A stretch of 64,000 nt of DNA from Ruminiclostridium papyrosolvens C7 (GTDB taxonomy: Bacteria; Bacillota; Clostridia; Acetivibrionales; DSM-1351), in the NCBI RefSeq assembly GCF_000421965.1, contig NZ_ATAY01000024.1, forward strand, positions 1 through 64,000, given 5' to 3'. The translations under genes and the position numbers were made by a program. This document shows positions 1-8,985 of this stretch, in pieces (the first letter of the stretch is position 1; each line of letters opens with the position of its first letter). Under the pieces are notes generated by a model, which ran no database searches, was not told the origin of the DNA, and saw only the letters and a program-made list of their open reading frames with translations.

Positions 1-3000
1 GCAGGTGTAGTATTGTCAATCTTGACCTCTGCCGTCTTTACCTCTTCTTTGTTTCCAACCTTGTCAACAGAATAAAATGAAATTTTATTGACTCCTACTT
101 TATCAACAGTAATAGTAGCTCCTTCAATAAAATCACTATTATTCAATGAATAATATGTTTTTGCAACTCCAGTCATGTTGTCCGTTGCAGATAAGGTTAC
201 AACTACAGGGCTTTTGTTAACCCAGTTATCAGGAGCATCAGAAGTTGTAACAGGTGCTTTTGTATCAACAACAAGTATGGCTGTCACAATATTTGAAGGT
301 TCTGATTCCCCAAAGGAATTACTGTATGCAGTAACATAAAATTGATGATCTTTGTACGAAAGATTGTTAACCTGATAGGAAAGATTATTCAAATTCTTTA
401 CAAGTAAAACAGGGACTCCATCTACTAATTCATAAACATTGTAGCCGTTTGCGTATGTAACAAAACTCCAGGATATTGAAGCAGTTGTCGCATCAAGTAC
501 CTTTACCGTTGCTTTAGGAGCCTGCATATCGGGGAAAATGATAGTTTCAGTTATTCTATTAGATGGTACCGATTCTCCAAAACGTGTGTTATATGCAGTA
601 ACTTCATAAGTATGAATGGCCTCTGATAAATTATATATTTTGAAACTAAGTGCAGTACCTTTGTAAAGAAGCTGTCTTTCTTCACCGTTAATCTCATAAA
701 CACGGTACTCGTTTGCCCAATTTGATGCCTTCCATGATAAAGTTATATTGTTAACATCGTAAATGTTATATGTAAGAACCGGAGTTTCAACTATAGGCCA
801 GATTAACTGAAAGTTAACTGTACTTCCTTCCGATGATTCACCAAACCTTGTACTGTATGAATTAACTTGATAACGATAATCTCCTGACGGCATATTTGCA
901 AATGTTATTGTTGTAACATTCCCGGTAAGAGTCTTCACCAAAGTTTTTTGCCCGTTAACTATCTGATATAAGTTATATCCGGTTGCATAACTTGAAGAGT
1001 TCCATTTCAGGACTATATCATTACCATTTACAGTACTTTGTATAAGATTATCAGGTGCCGCCATAATCGGAAAAACTAATGAGAAGTTAACTTCGGAAAC
1101 TCCGGATGATTCACCGAATACCCGTGATAAAGAAGTAACTTCATAGTTATACTCCCCTGCCGGCATATTAGTAAATGTTACAGTGGTAGTTGTAACATTC
1201 TTGATTAATTTTTTCTGTCCGTCTATAACCTGATAAATGTTGTAACTGTTTGCAGCCTCTGCTGCCGACCACTTTAATGTAATGTCATTACCGTTTACAA
1301 TATTGTATTCCAGATTAGCTGGAGGTAACATCTGAAGGCTTATATTCAGTGAGACTTGACTTCCTTCAAGGGATTCACCGAAGCGGTTGCTTACTGAGCT
1401 AACCACATAAGTGTGATCCCCCGGCAGTACATTTGATAAAGTTGCAGTAGCATAATAAACGGTTGCCTTTAGGACTTTTTGTCCATTTGCAAGTTCGTAG
1501 ACTTTATAACTGTTTGCGTAAGTAACCGCATCCCATGATAATACTACATTATTGGAATTTTGAATCTTGTATGTCAAATTGCCGGGTGCAGTCATTGTCG
1601 GAAAAACAACAGACAACTTAATTTCTGCCCCACTTGTGGATTCTCCAAATACCGTAGACGTTGAAGTAACTACATATTGATAATCCCCGGCGGGCATGTT
1701 TGTTAAAGTGACAGATGTAGTTGTAACTGATTTTACTAATTTTCTCTCTCCGTTTACCACTTGATAAATATTATAGCCGGTTGCATATTGAGATGCAGTC
1801 CATTTCAATGTAACATCATTACCGTTTGCAATGGCAAATACCAAGTCGGTGGGAGCAAGCATTTCTTGTTTTATAGTCATCGAAACCTTGCTTCCCTCAG
1901 AAGATTCACCAAAACGACTGCTTACTGAGTGAACTACATATGTATGATCGCCTGCGGTTACATTCGTAACTCTTGCAGTCGGTGTACTAGCGGTGGTCAC
2001 AAGTACTTCTTTTTCACCAACCAGCTCATACACTTTATAAGTATTGGCATAAGGAACAGCCGACCATGTAAGTACAACATTGTTGACATTCTGAATAGCA
2101 TATGTCAGATCGGTAGGAGCACTCATAACCGGGAAAATTAAAGAGAATTTAATTTCTGATCCATTTGATGACTCTCCAAATACACTGGATAATGAAGTGA
2201 CAACAAAATCATACTCTCCAGCAGGTAAATTTGTAAATGTAACAGATGTAGTTGTAACACTCTTTTTCAATGCTTTTTGTCCGTCAACTACCTGATACAC
2301 GTTGTAGCTTGTGGCAAAATCTGCTGCTGCCCATTTCAATGTAATATCATTTCCATTTGCAATACTGTATTCCAGATTTAATGGTGCTGCCATGTCCTGT
2401 TTTACTGTAATTGAAATTTGACTGCCTTCATCAGATTCTCCAAAACGACTGCTTACCGAGTGAACCTCATATGTATGATCTCCTGCAGAAACATTCGGGA
2501 TTGTTGCAGTTAACACATTAACTGTTGTTTTGAGTGTTTTTTGGTTGCCAGCTACTTCATAAATTTTATAGCTGTTGGCATTATCTGATGCACTCCAGGA
2601 AAGTACAACACTATTTACATTCTGAATCTTGTAAGTCAGATTCTCCGGTGCCTTCATAGTAGGAAAAACTATTGAAAAAGTAACTTCCGACCCACTTTGA
2701 GATTCCCCGTAAAGTGTGGATACCGAGGTAACGATATAATGGTACTCTCCTTCGGGCATATTTGTGAAAGTTACTGAATTTGTGCTTACAGTTTTTTTCA
2801 GCTGCTTTTCTCCGTTAACTACCTGATAAACCTGATAGCTGTTTGCATTTGCAGCTGCTGACCAGGTTAATGTTATATCATTCTGATTAGCAAGACTGTA
2901 CTTTAAATTCTCAGGAGGCAGCATTGTCTGTCCTTTTATTGTTACAGTGAGAGTACTTCCTTCTATTGACTCCCCATAGGTAGTGGAGTAAGAATGAACC

Positions 3001-4100
3001 TCATAGGTATAGTCGCCGGCAGTCATATTGTAAAAAGTCGTAGTAGTTCTGGTAACTGTGCTTTTTAAAACTTTTTGCCCGTTTATTACCTGATATATTC
3101 TGTAGTTTGTTGCATTAGGCACACTTGCCCAACTTAAAACTATATCTTTATCATTGTTTACAGTGTAGGAGAAGTTACCCGGTGGTGGCATTAGAACATC
3201 TCCTAGAGTTGCTGTGACTCTGCTGCCTTCCACAGATTCACCAAAGCGTGAGCTTACTGAGTGAACAACATATGTGTGAGTGCCTGCAGGTATATTTGCA
3301 AGTGTTATTGTTGTTGTATTAGCCGTTGCTTTCAATACTTCCTGTCCGTCAATAAGTTCGTAGACGTTGTAGCTGTTAGCATAAGTTGCTGAATTCCAGG
3401 TCAGTATAACATCCGTACCATTTTGAATCTTTGAAGCTAAATTGCCCGGCGCTACTATGACGGGGAAAACCACATTAACTTCCAAAGAAGTTGAGAGAGG
3501 AGATTCACCATACAAAGAATTTACTGCTGTAACAGCATAGGTGTAATTTCCTGCGGATACGTTGGTTAAAGTGTATGTACGGTTTGCTGTAGATGTAAGT
3601 AGAGTCCTTCCACCATCAGCTGAAATTTTGTAGATATTATACGTTTGTGCATAAAATGCTGCTGACCAATTTAAGGTAACGTCGTTGATATTCTGAAAAG
3701 TATTGGTTAGTGTATCGGGTGCTTGCATTTCTGGGTAAACAATATCAACAGAGGCAGGTGCACATGGCCCTGATTCACCATCTGCACTGAGAGTGGATAC
3801 CACATAGGTATAGGTGCCTTCCGGAAGATCATTAAAAGTGAAGTATGTAGATGTAGTCGTTCCCAGTTGTTTAAGCTGTCCCTCACTTATTCCGTATATA
3901 TTGTAGCCATTTGCTCCATATACGGAATTCCATGTTACTTTTACATCATCAGGGGATGTAAGCTGAGTCGTCAGATTGCTTGGTGGTAAGATGCTACTAT
4001 TTGAAGCGGCTAAAATACCTGATGGTAAAAGCATCAAATTAAGACAACACACCACTAAAAGCAAACTAAGAAATTTAGAACCTACTTTTTTTTTCATCAT
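1..4100 (-). CDS. Secreted multi-module FN3-repeat protein, C-terminus beyond the window
   Basis: The minus-strand frame is open from an ATG pair at 4100/4097 to the left edge, with no stop codon, so about 1366 codons are visible and the C-terminus is missing. The N-terminus is a Sec signal peptide: MMKKK, a hydrophobic core, then a likely cut after GILA. Fourteen modules of about 89 residues follow. Each resembles a fibronectin type III fold: an APxNL start, a VxLxWxA strand, a YNIYQ strand, and a TYxVxSxSxxFGES end. A different Ig-like module containing WVNKSPVVVTLSATDN follows, resembling the OmpL47-type or bacterial Ig-like repeat. Modules 5-11 alternate between two subtypes. No catalytic domain, cohesin, dockerin or SLH is visible in this part. 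A cell-surface adhesive or spacer role is inference. A ribosome binding site (AAAGGTAGGG) precedes the start. Confidence 0.85.
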   Translation of the reverse strand, partial: MMKKKVGSKFLSLLLVVCCLNLMLLPSGILAASNSSILPPSNLTTQLTSPDDVKVTWNSVYGANGYNIYGISEGQLKQLGTTTSTYFTFNDLPEGTYTYVVSTLSADGESGPCAPASVDIVYPEMQAPDTLTNTFQNINDVTLNWSAAFYAQTYNIYKISADGGRTLLTSTANRTYTLTNVSAGNYTYAVTAVNSLYGESPLSTSLEVNVVFPVIVAPGNLASKIQNGTDVILTWNSATYANSYNVYELIDGQEVLKATANTTTITLANIPAGTHTYVVHSVSSRFGESVEGSRVTATLGDVLMPPPGNFSYTVNNDKDIVLSWASVPNATNYRIYQVINGQKVLKSTVTRTTTTFYNMTAGDYTYEVHSYSTTYGESIEGSTLTVTIKGQTMLPPENLKYSLANQNDITLTWSAAANANSYQVYQVVNGEKQLKKTVSTNSVTFTNMPEGEYHYIVTSVSTLYGESQSGSEVTFSIVFPTMKAPENLTYKIQNVNSVVLSWSASDNANSYKIYEVAGNQKTLKTTVNVLTATIPNVSAGDHTYEVHSVSSRFGESDEGSQISITVKQDMAAPLNLEYSIANGNDITLKWAAADFATSYNVYQVVDGQKALKKSVTTTSVTFTNLPAGEYDFVVTSLSSVFGESSNGSEIKFSLIFPVMSAPTDLTYAIQNVNNVVLTWSAVPYANTYKVYELVGEKEVLVTTASTPTARVTNVTAGDHTYVVHSVSSRFGESSEGSKVSMTIKQEMLAPTDLVFAIANGNDVTLKWTASQYATGYNIYQVVNGERKLVKSVTTTSVTLTNMPAGDYQYVVTSTSTVFGESTSGAEIKLSVVFPTMTAPGNLTYKIQNSNNVVLSWDAVTYANSYKVYELANGQKVLKATVYYATATLSNVLPGDHTYVVSSVSNRFGESLEGSQVSLNISLQMLPPANLEYNIVNGNDITLKWSAAEAANSYNIYQVIDGQKKLIKNVTTTTVTFTNMPAGEYNYEVTSLSRVFGESSGVSEVNFSLVFPIMAAPDNLIQSTVNGNDIVLKWNSSSYATGYNLYQIVNGQKTLVKTLTGNVTTITFANMPSGDYRYQVNSYSTRFGESSEGSTVNFQLIWPIVETPVLTYNIYDVNNITLSWKASNWANEYRVYEINGEERQLLYKGTALSFKIYNLSEAIHTYEVTAYNTRFGESVPSNRITETIIFPDMQAPKATVKVLDATTASISWSFVTYANGYNVYELVDGVPVLLVKNLNNLSYQVNNLSYKDHQFYVTAYSNSFGESEPSNIVTAILVVDTKAPVTTSDAPDNWVNKSPVVVTLSATDNMTGVAKTYYSLNNSDFIEGATITVDKVGVNKISFYSVDKVGNKEEVKTAEVKIDNTTP

Positions 4101-4268
4101 TTGACCCTACCTTTCTTTGTGAAAAAGTGAACAAGGCCAAAATATGCCTGGAACAGTGTAAGCAGCTATCAACTGCCCCAGCCCGTCCTCCAGCTATGTT
4201 CGGATAATTTTCATTTATCCTTCTTCACGATATTTTTAGATACGAATGATAAATTTCATTCGTTCTAT
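4101..4268 (-). promoter_or_regulatory. Structured 5' leader of the FN3-repeat gene, class unknown
   Basis: About 168 nt separate the predicted transcription start from the ATG. On the minus strand a GGATAA/TTATCC hairpin (4202-4220) precedes a 10-bp helix, CTGGGGCAGT with ACTGTTCCAG (4148-4181), around a 14-nt loop. The segment is clearly GC-richer than its surroundings. I could not match it to the cyclic-di-GMP, THF, cobalamin or guanidine riboswitch consensus. It may be a regulatory RNA or only an mRNA-stabilising structure. Confidence 0.4.
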
Positions 4269-4274
4269 ACCCAA

Positions 4275-4303
4275 ATTTTACTATATTTTACTTCTCCAAA
4301 CAA
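4275..4303 (-). promoter_or_regulatory. Putative sigma-A promoter of the FN3-repeat gene
   Basis: On the minus strand TTGTTT and TAAAAT are separated by 17 nt, upstream of the structured leader. The -35 is a weak match; no better promoter is visible nearby. Confidence 0.4.
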
Positions 4304-4361
4304 TGAAAAGGCTATATTTTGCTCTTATCCTTTTTTCCCCTTTTTACTGCAAATTTCTACT

Positions 4362-4396
4362 CATAAAAAAAGACCAGTCATAATGACTTGTCTTTT
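4362..4396 (-). terminator. Intrinsic terminator after the DUF4177 gene
   Basis: On the minus strand AAAGACAAGTCA pairs with TGACTGGTCTTT around a 3-nt loop and is followed by a T-run. It overlaps the stop codon of the DUF4177 gene and insulates the FN3 gene promoter from upstream transcription. Confidence 0.8.
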
Positions 4397-4580
4397 AATT
4401 GCCTGCTTCCCTTTCAAATATTATTTCATAATCAGTTGGTTTTCCGTGTGAATTATAGTACATAGGTAGAACCTGCACTAACCTCCATCCTTCTTTAGAA
4501 TATTTATCTATTATTTCGTGGTGATTAGCTTCAGTAAAGAACCCTCCTAAAGTTGCCTGTGTAAACTTATATTCAAACAT
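4395..4580 (-). CDS. DUF4177 domain small protein
   Basis: A 61-residue protein, MFEYKF... to ...IIFEREAGN, has the DUF4177 pattern: an N-terminal strand with Tyr/Phe, a DKYSKEGWRLVQVLP core and a C-terminal strand ending in a Phe-Glu-Arg. The start at 4580 is chosen because AAGGGG lies 7 nt upstream; an in-frame ATG 33 nt further up has no such site. The family's function is unknown. The gene stands alone, with its own terminator, just downstream of cobT. It is cytosolic, with no signal peptide or membrane segment. Confidence 0.8.
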   Translation of the reverse strand: MFEYKFTQATLGGFFTEANHHEIIDKYSKEGWRLVQVLPMYYNSHGKPTDYEIIFEREAGN

Positions 4581-4670
4581 AAACGATCCCCTTTTCCGAT
4601 AATTTTTCAGCAACAGCTATATATATATTATTCAATTACCATTTTTTTGCAATTATTAATCTCGAATTGC

Positions 4671-5729
4671 CTAATCCAATGGTTTGTATTGTTCAATTTG
4701 AGCATCACCAAAAGTCCCCATCTCATTGTAAGCTGTAACAGCAGCATCTATAACATGGAACGCCAGCGCAGCCCCGGAACCCTCTCCCAAACGCATTTCC
4801 AGCATAAGCATGGGAGTCATGTCAAGTACTTCCATTATTCTCTTGTTTCCCGGTTCAGCAGAACCATGTGAAGGAAGAATATAATTTCTGCACTCAGGCT
4901 TTATTTTAATAGCCGCCAAAGCAGCGGCAGCCGTGATAAATCCGTCAATCATAATAGGGAGCCTGTAGGCAGCTGCACCAAGGAAACACCCGGTAAGTGC
5001 TGCAATGTCAAAGCCTCCCACCTTTGCCAATACATCTATGGGATCCGTCGGATTAGGCTTATTTAATTCAATTGCTTTTTTGATAACTTCTGCCTTATTG
5101 ATAAGGCCTTCCTGGGTCAGTCCGGCACCGCGGCCTACCATTTCACCTATTTCGTATCCGGTAAGTACAGATGCTACTGCACTGCTTGTAGTTGTGTTTC
5201 CTACTCCCATTTCACCCGTACCAAGAAGATTTACTCCTTGTTCCTTCAGTATTCCTACAATCTCAATTCCTGTCTCAATAGCTTTTATAGCCTCGTCTCT
5301 TGTCATTGCAGGGCCTTTGGCAATATTCCATGTACCTTTTCTTTTTTTCCTGCTTAATATTCCCGGACAGTCAATATCATCGTCAACACCAACATCTACA
5401 ACAACGGTATCGGCTCCCGAATGTCTTGAAAGAACATTTACTCCGGTAAATCCTTTCAGAAAATTTTGTGTAACACTGGAAGTAACGGTTTTGGGGCATG
5501 AACTGACCCCTTCTTCAACTACTCCGTTATCAGCACACATTATTATGATTTTTTTATCTTTTACACAAGGAAATAACTCCCCGGTTATTCCGGCAAGCTG
5601 TTTCACGATTTCCTCCAAACGACCCAAGCTTCCCAAAGGTTTCGTCAGGCTGTCCAATCTTTTTTGTGCCTTCTGTATCATTTCAGTATCAAGCTCTCCA
5701 ATGGCATTCAACGCTTCTATTAAAGTCAT
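4671..5729 (-). CDS. cobT: Nicotinate-nucleotide-dimethylbenzimidazole phosphoribosyltransferase
   Basis: CobT transfers phosphoribose from nicotinate mononucleotide to the lower-ligand base (5,6-dimethylbenzimidazole or another base), giving the alpha-ribazole phosphate used in cobalamin nucleotide-loop assembly. The 352 residues match the family length. Signatures are SLTKPLGSLGRLE near residue 35, CADNGVVEEGVS, LGTGEMGVGNTT near the middle, and RLGEGSGAALAF near the C-terminus, which carries the expected catalytic Glu. The ATG at 5729 follows GGGGGAATAAGT; the in-frame start 24 nt upstream lacks a good site. It is the last gene of a cobU-cobS-cobT operon, 41 nt after cobS, so the three genes join the base and the activated corrinoid. 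Confidence 0.96.
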   Translation of the reverse strand: MTLIEALNAIGELDTEMIQKAQKRLDSLTKPLGSLGRLEEIVKQLAGITGELFPCVKDKKIIIMCADNGVVEEGVSSCPKTVTSSVTQNFLKGFTGVNVLSRHSGADTVVVDVGVDDDIDCPGILSRKKRKGTWNIAKGPAMTRDEAIKAIETGIEIVGILKEQGVNLLGTGEMGVGNTTTSSAVASVLTGYEIGEMVGRGAGLTQEGLINKAEVIKKAIELNKPNPTDPIDVLAKVGGFDIAALTGCFLGAAAYRLPIMIDGFITAAAALAAIKIKPECRNYILPSHGSAEPGNKRIMEVLDMTPMLMLEMRLGEGSGAALAFHVIDAAVTAYNEMGTFGDAQIEQYKPLD

Positions 5730-5770
5730 ACTTATTCCCCCACAAATTATCAATTATTAAAATTAAGAAT

Positions 5771-6523
5771 CTAACGAAGTACCAGTAAATACGATATTAT
5801 TAAAAATATGGTCTGATTTAATTCACAAACAGCTCCGAGAACATCTCCCGTAGCACCTCCGATTTTTCTACTAAGAAATTTAACCAGCAACACCGCTGAT
5901 AAAAACATGAAAATGCAGAGAAAAACACCCGCAAATCCTCTAAAAGCAAAAAATGTTATAATACTGATTATCACTGCTAATACAAGCTCTTTTAATCCAC
6001 AATAATCAATAAAGGATTTTCCTAATCCCGGTCCGCTTCTTGCATACTTTGAAACAGTTGCCCCCGCAACAGAGCCTATTCTTCCGGACACAGGCATAAG
6101 TACCAGAGTAAAATATATATGCGCTGAAATTATAGAATACATTAGGACCACATTCAGCCCTAAGATACAAACAGTAACCAATACCGCATATGTTCCTACC
6201 CTGCTGTCTCTCATAATTTCCAGTATTTTCTCTTTAGGTCTGTTGGAGAAAATACCATCGAAGGTGTCACCTAAACCATCCAGATGAATTCCTCCGGTTA
6301 ATAATATGTATGTAATAACTACAAGCACGGCAGTTATGGCGGGGGCAAAAAACATATTCAGAAAATAACCCGCACATGCAACCACCCCTCCTATTAACAA
6401 ACCAACCAACGGTGCTAAGGCCAGTCCCTTACCAAAATCCTCATCGCCTACATCCAAATTCACAGGAATAGGAATTGTAGTCATAAACTGAAGCAAAAGT
6501 AAAAAACGCTTTAAAAGTATCAT
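5771..6523 (-). CDS. cobS: Adenosylcobinamide-GDP ribazoletransferase (cobalamin synthase)
   Basis: CobS is the integral membrane enzyme that condenses adenosylcobinamide-GDP with alpha-ribazole (phosphate), the last step of cobalamin nucleotide-loop assembly. The 250 residues are the usual size. The sequence has about six hydrophobic segments and the acidic motif TGGIHLDGLGDTFDG near residue 75, expected to bind the metal. The N-terminus FMTTIPIPVNL is typical of the family. It lies between cobU (21 nt upstream) and cobT (41 nt downstream) in the same orientation, consistent with one transcript. A weak GAAGAA site precedes the ATG. Confidence 0.95.
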   Translation of the reverse strand: MILLKRFLLLLQFMTTIPIPVNLDVGDEDFGKGLALAPLVGLLIGGVVACAGYFLNMFFAPAITAVLVVITYILLTGGIHLDGLGDTFDGIFSNRPKEKILEIMRDSRVGTYAVLVTVCILGLNVVLMYSIISAHIYFTLVLMPVSGRIGSVAGATVSKYARSGPGLGKSFIDYCGLKELVLAVIISIITFFAFRGFAGVFLCIFMFLSAVLLVKFLSRKIGGATGDVLGAVCELNQTIFLIISYLLVLR

Positions 6524-6544
6524 TTTTTATTCTTCTTTCATGTT

Positions 6545-7117
6545 TTATTTTATTTTTACAGGAATGCCTGAAACGCACAAATAAACGTCTTTAGCAGCGG
6601 ACGCAAGTTTCTGATTTGCTCTGCCCTGAATATCACGGAAGAGTCTTGCGCTCTTATTATCCGGCACTATACCCATTCCGATTTCATTTGTAACCAGAAT
6701 AAATGGAATCCCTGAATTCCTTGCAACGGCTATTAGCCTGTCCATTTGGAGATTAACAACCTCCTCCACGGCAACCATATCCTCCTGAACTATTTTATCA
6801 AAATCAGGGCATACTTCAAACATTATATTGGTAATCATTACTGTGATACAGTCCAAAAGAACTGCTTTTTTATTTCGGCACTTATCTTCAAGTAATATAT
6901 CCATGTCTTTATATGCCTCAACAGTTTCCCAATTTGCAGGCCGTTGCTCTCTATGCTTTTTTATTCTTAGCTTCATTTCATCATCAAAAGGTATTGCTGT
7001 TGCTACATACAGAACATCTTTGCCGTATTCCTTCGCCAATTTTTCTGCATACGTACTTTTACCGCTTCTTGCCCCGCCTGTTACTAATATAATACTGCTT
7101 GAAACTTCTGGTTCCAT
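6545..7117 (-). CDS. cobU: Adenosylcobinamide kinase / adenosylcobinamide-phosphate guanylyltransferase
   Basis: CobU phosphorylates adenosylcobinamide and then transfers GMP from GTP, giving adenosylcobinamide-GDP for CobS. The 190 residues contain the P-loop GGARSGKS (residues about 15-22) and a KHREQRPANWETVE segment whose His is the expected site of the covalent GMP intermediate. The later motifs LLDCITV and VTNEIGMGIVP are also typical. GGGAGG lies 7 nt before the ATG. It is the first gene of the cobU-cobS-cobT set. No corrin-ring genes are nearby, so in this neighbourhood only the salvage and assembly branch is visible. Confidence 0.95.
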   Translation of the reverse strand: MEPEVSSSIILVTGGARSGKSTYAEKLAKEYGKDVLYVATAIPFDDEMKLRIKKHREQRPANWETVEAYKDMDILLEDKCRNKKAVLLDCITVMITNIMFEVCPDFDKIVQEDMVAVEEVVNLQMDRLIAVARNSGIPFILVTNEIGMGIVPDNKSARLFRDIQGRANQKLASAAKDVYLCVSGIPVKIK

Positions 7118-7165
7118 GATTTATCCTCCCGATGAACTTCCAATATTTCCAAATACATACCTAAA

Positions 7166-7196
7166 ATTATAAACTATTTACTGCCGGTACTGTCAA
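7166..7196 (-). promoter_or_regulatory. Putative promoter of cobUST
   Basis: On the minus strand a consensus TTGACA is followed after 19 nt by TATAAT, 49 nt upstream of the cobU start. The spacer is longer than the 17-nt optimum. The 175-bp gap between cobU and the divergent gene is too short for, and lacks, a cobalamin riboswitch. Confidence 0.5.
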
Positions 7197-7292
7197 GTAA
7201 CTTATAATGTAGTTTCTCATAAGTTCAGCATGTTTATTTTTTTAAGATGAAACACATATTATATGTAAACGAATATTGGAAAGGAAAATAAC

Positions 7293-8921
7293 ATGCGGCT
7301 AAAAAAATGTATAATAATAATGTTTATATTTTTATTCCTTTTTCAGACAAGCACTTCCGCTTATGAAAGCATAAGCTTCCTATATGCCGGAAATACAACC
7401 ACCTATATAAATAATGTTAATCGTTCCGGTACAAATCTAACAACAGTTTCTCCCGATTATTTTGAAATAAACAGTAACGGAACTTTAAAAAACACCATAA
7501 AAGTGGACCCTCTTTTTGTGGAGAGCATGCACGCACGGGGAATCAAAGTCGTACCCTACCTAAGCAATAACTGGGACAGATCCCTTGGCAGAGCTGCATT
7601 GACTAATCAAAGCTCATTTGTAGCCAGTTTGAGTGCCGAGATTGTACGGCTTGGTTGTGATGGTGTAAATATAGACATTCAAAACCTTACCGAATCGGAC
7701 CGTGCCTCATATACAACATTTATAAAGCTTTTACGTTCCTATATGCCAAAAACCAAAATACTTTCTGTATGTGTAGCTGCTAATCCGTGGGGATCAACTA
7801 TTGGCTGGCAGGGTTCTTACGATTATGCCGCATTAGGTACCGTTTGCGATCAGGTATTCATAATGGCTTATGACGAGCATTACACCGGAAGTGCGCCGGG
7901 AGCGGTAGCCAGCTTTTCTTTTGTTGAAAAAAGTGTTAACTATGCACTGAAATATGTTCCATCTACAAAAATAGTTTTAGGAATACCATTTTATGGAAGA
8001 TATTGGAAGCAGGGTTCAACAAGCGGCGGCTACGGAGTAACTGTTTCGGACGTTGAACGTCTTGTCTCAACCTGCAAATCCACAACCTGGTATGACAGTA
8101 CCTCCCAATGTGCCCGTGCAACCGTAACGGTAACTTCAACAGATAATGCAGTTATCTGGGGAAGCAGCAAACTTTCAGCCGGTACTTATGATATTTGGTA
8201 TGAGAATGAAACCTCTCTTGAAAAAAAGCTATCCCTTGTTTCAAAATATAATCTTTTGGGTGCAGGTAGCTGGGCGTTGGGGCAAGAGCCCCAGCGTTTC
8301 TGGAATAATTACAGCCAGTGGCTCATTGGCAAACCATTTATAGATATTTCAAACCATTGGGCACAAAGCTACATTATAGATTTGTTTCAAAAAGGCATTG
8401 TCAGTGGTATGCCAGGCAAGCGTTTTGTGCCTGATGGTAGTCTTACCAGGGCCGAAGCAGCAGCATTGCTTGTAAAAACACTTGGCCTTCAAAATGAAAC
8501 TGCAACTGCCTCCTTTACCGACACTAAAACCCACTGGGCATCAAAACAAATTGCCATTGTAAAGGAAAAGGGTATATTCAGCGGATATTCGGGAAACATG
8601 TTTTATCCTGAAAGAAAAATTACCAGGGAGGAATTTGCAGTAGTATGTGACAAGATACTTTTCACTCCCGATACTGTAGATTTCTCTCAAAGAATTTTCA
8701 GTGACGTAAGTCCTGAAAGTAACTCATGGTCAAATAAATCAATAATTGTTCTTTCAATGAATAATATTCTTTCAGGTTACCCGGATGGCACATTCAGACC
8801 GAAAAAAACAATTACCCGAGCAGAAGCTACCAGAGTAATAGCTGCTTTACTGGAATATCCGGGAGGATTTACAATATCACCGACTAATATTCACAATCCG
8901 ACACCTGTACCCCCGAGATAA
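7293..8921 (+). CDS. Secreted GH18-like protein with three SLH domains; catalytic Glu replaced by Gln
   Basis: The 542-residue protein starts with a signal peptide (MRLKKC, hydrophobic core, cut near residue 23). A glycoside hydrolase family 18 barrel covers about residues 25-330, of the type found in spore cortex and chitinase-like enzymes (GIKVVPYLSNNW, FIMAYDEHY, VLGIPFYGRYW). The GH18 active-site motif DGxDxDxE reads DGVNIDIQ at 123-130, with codon CAA at 7680-7682, so the usual proton-donor Glu is absent. Three S-layer homology domains follow (about 345-398, 408-460, 470-522), with HW and TRAEAA/ITRAEATRVI motifs, suggesting anchoring to secondary cell-wall polymer. The start follows GGAAAGG. 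It is probably a non-catalytic glycan-binding surface protein; loss of hydrolysis is inferred from the motif. Confidence 0.88.
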   Translation: MRLKKCIIIMFIFLFLFQTSTSAYESISFLYAGNTTTYINNVNRSGTNLTTVSPDYFEINSNGTLKNTIKVDPLFVESMHARGIKVVPYLSNNWDRSLGRAALTNQSSFVASLSAEIVRLGCDGVNIDIQNLTESDRASYTTFIKLLRSYMPKTKILSVCVAANPWGSTIGWQGSYDYAALGTVCDQVFIMAYDEHYTGSAPGAVASFSFVEKSVNYALKYVPSTKIVLGIPFYGRYWKQGSTSGGYGVTVSDVERLVSTCKSTTWYDSTSQCARATVTVTSTDNAVIWGSSKLSAGTYDIWYENETSLEKKLSLVSKYNLLGAGSWALGQEPQRFWNNYSQWLIGKPFIDISNHWAQSYIIDLFQKGIVSGMPGKRFVPDGSLTRAEAAALLVKTLGLQNETATASFTDTKTHWASKQIAIVKEKGIFSGYSGNMFYPERKITREEFAVVCDKILFTPDTVDFSQRIFSDVSPESNSWSNKSIIVLSMNNILSGYPDGTFRPKKTITRAEATRVIAALLEYPGGFTISPTNIHNPTPVPPR

Positions 8922-8930
8922 GATTGGGGC

Positions 8931-8975
8931 AAAAAAACAGCGGAGAGTTCCAAAGGAACTCTCCGCTGTTTTTTG
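8931..8975. terminator. Bidirectional intrinsic terminator
   Basis: A perfect 16-bp stem (8936-8951 with 8955-8970) with a 3-nt loop has A-runs on the left and T-runs on the right. It can end both the GH18/SLH gene on the plus strand and the converging subtilase gene on the minus strand. Confidence 0.93.
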
Positions 8976-8985
8976 TTAAGAATAT

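Noticed and set aside
1..4000. CRISPR array or simple tandem repeat
   Set aside because: The period is about 267 bp and divergent, and the units translate as FN3-like modules in one open frame.
5005..5760. 251-codon plus-strand ORF over cobT
   Set aside because: It is the antisense shadow of cobT. It has no ribosome binding site and its protein has no family-like pattern.
7118..7292. Cobalamin riboswitch upstream of cobU
   Set aside because: The gap is only 175 bp, holds two divergent starts, and lacks the B12-box sequence and the many helices of the class.
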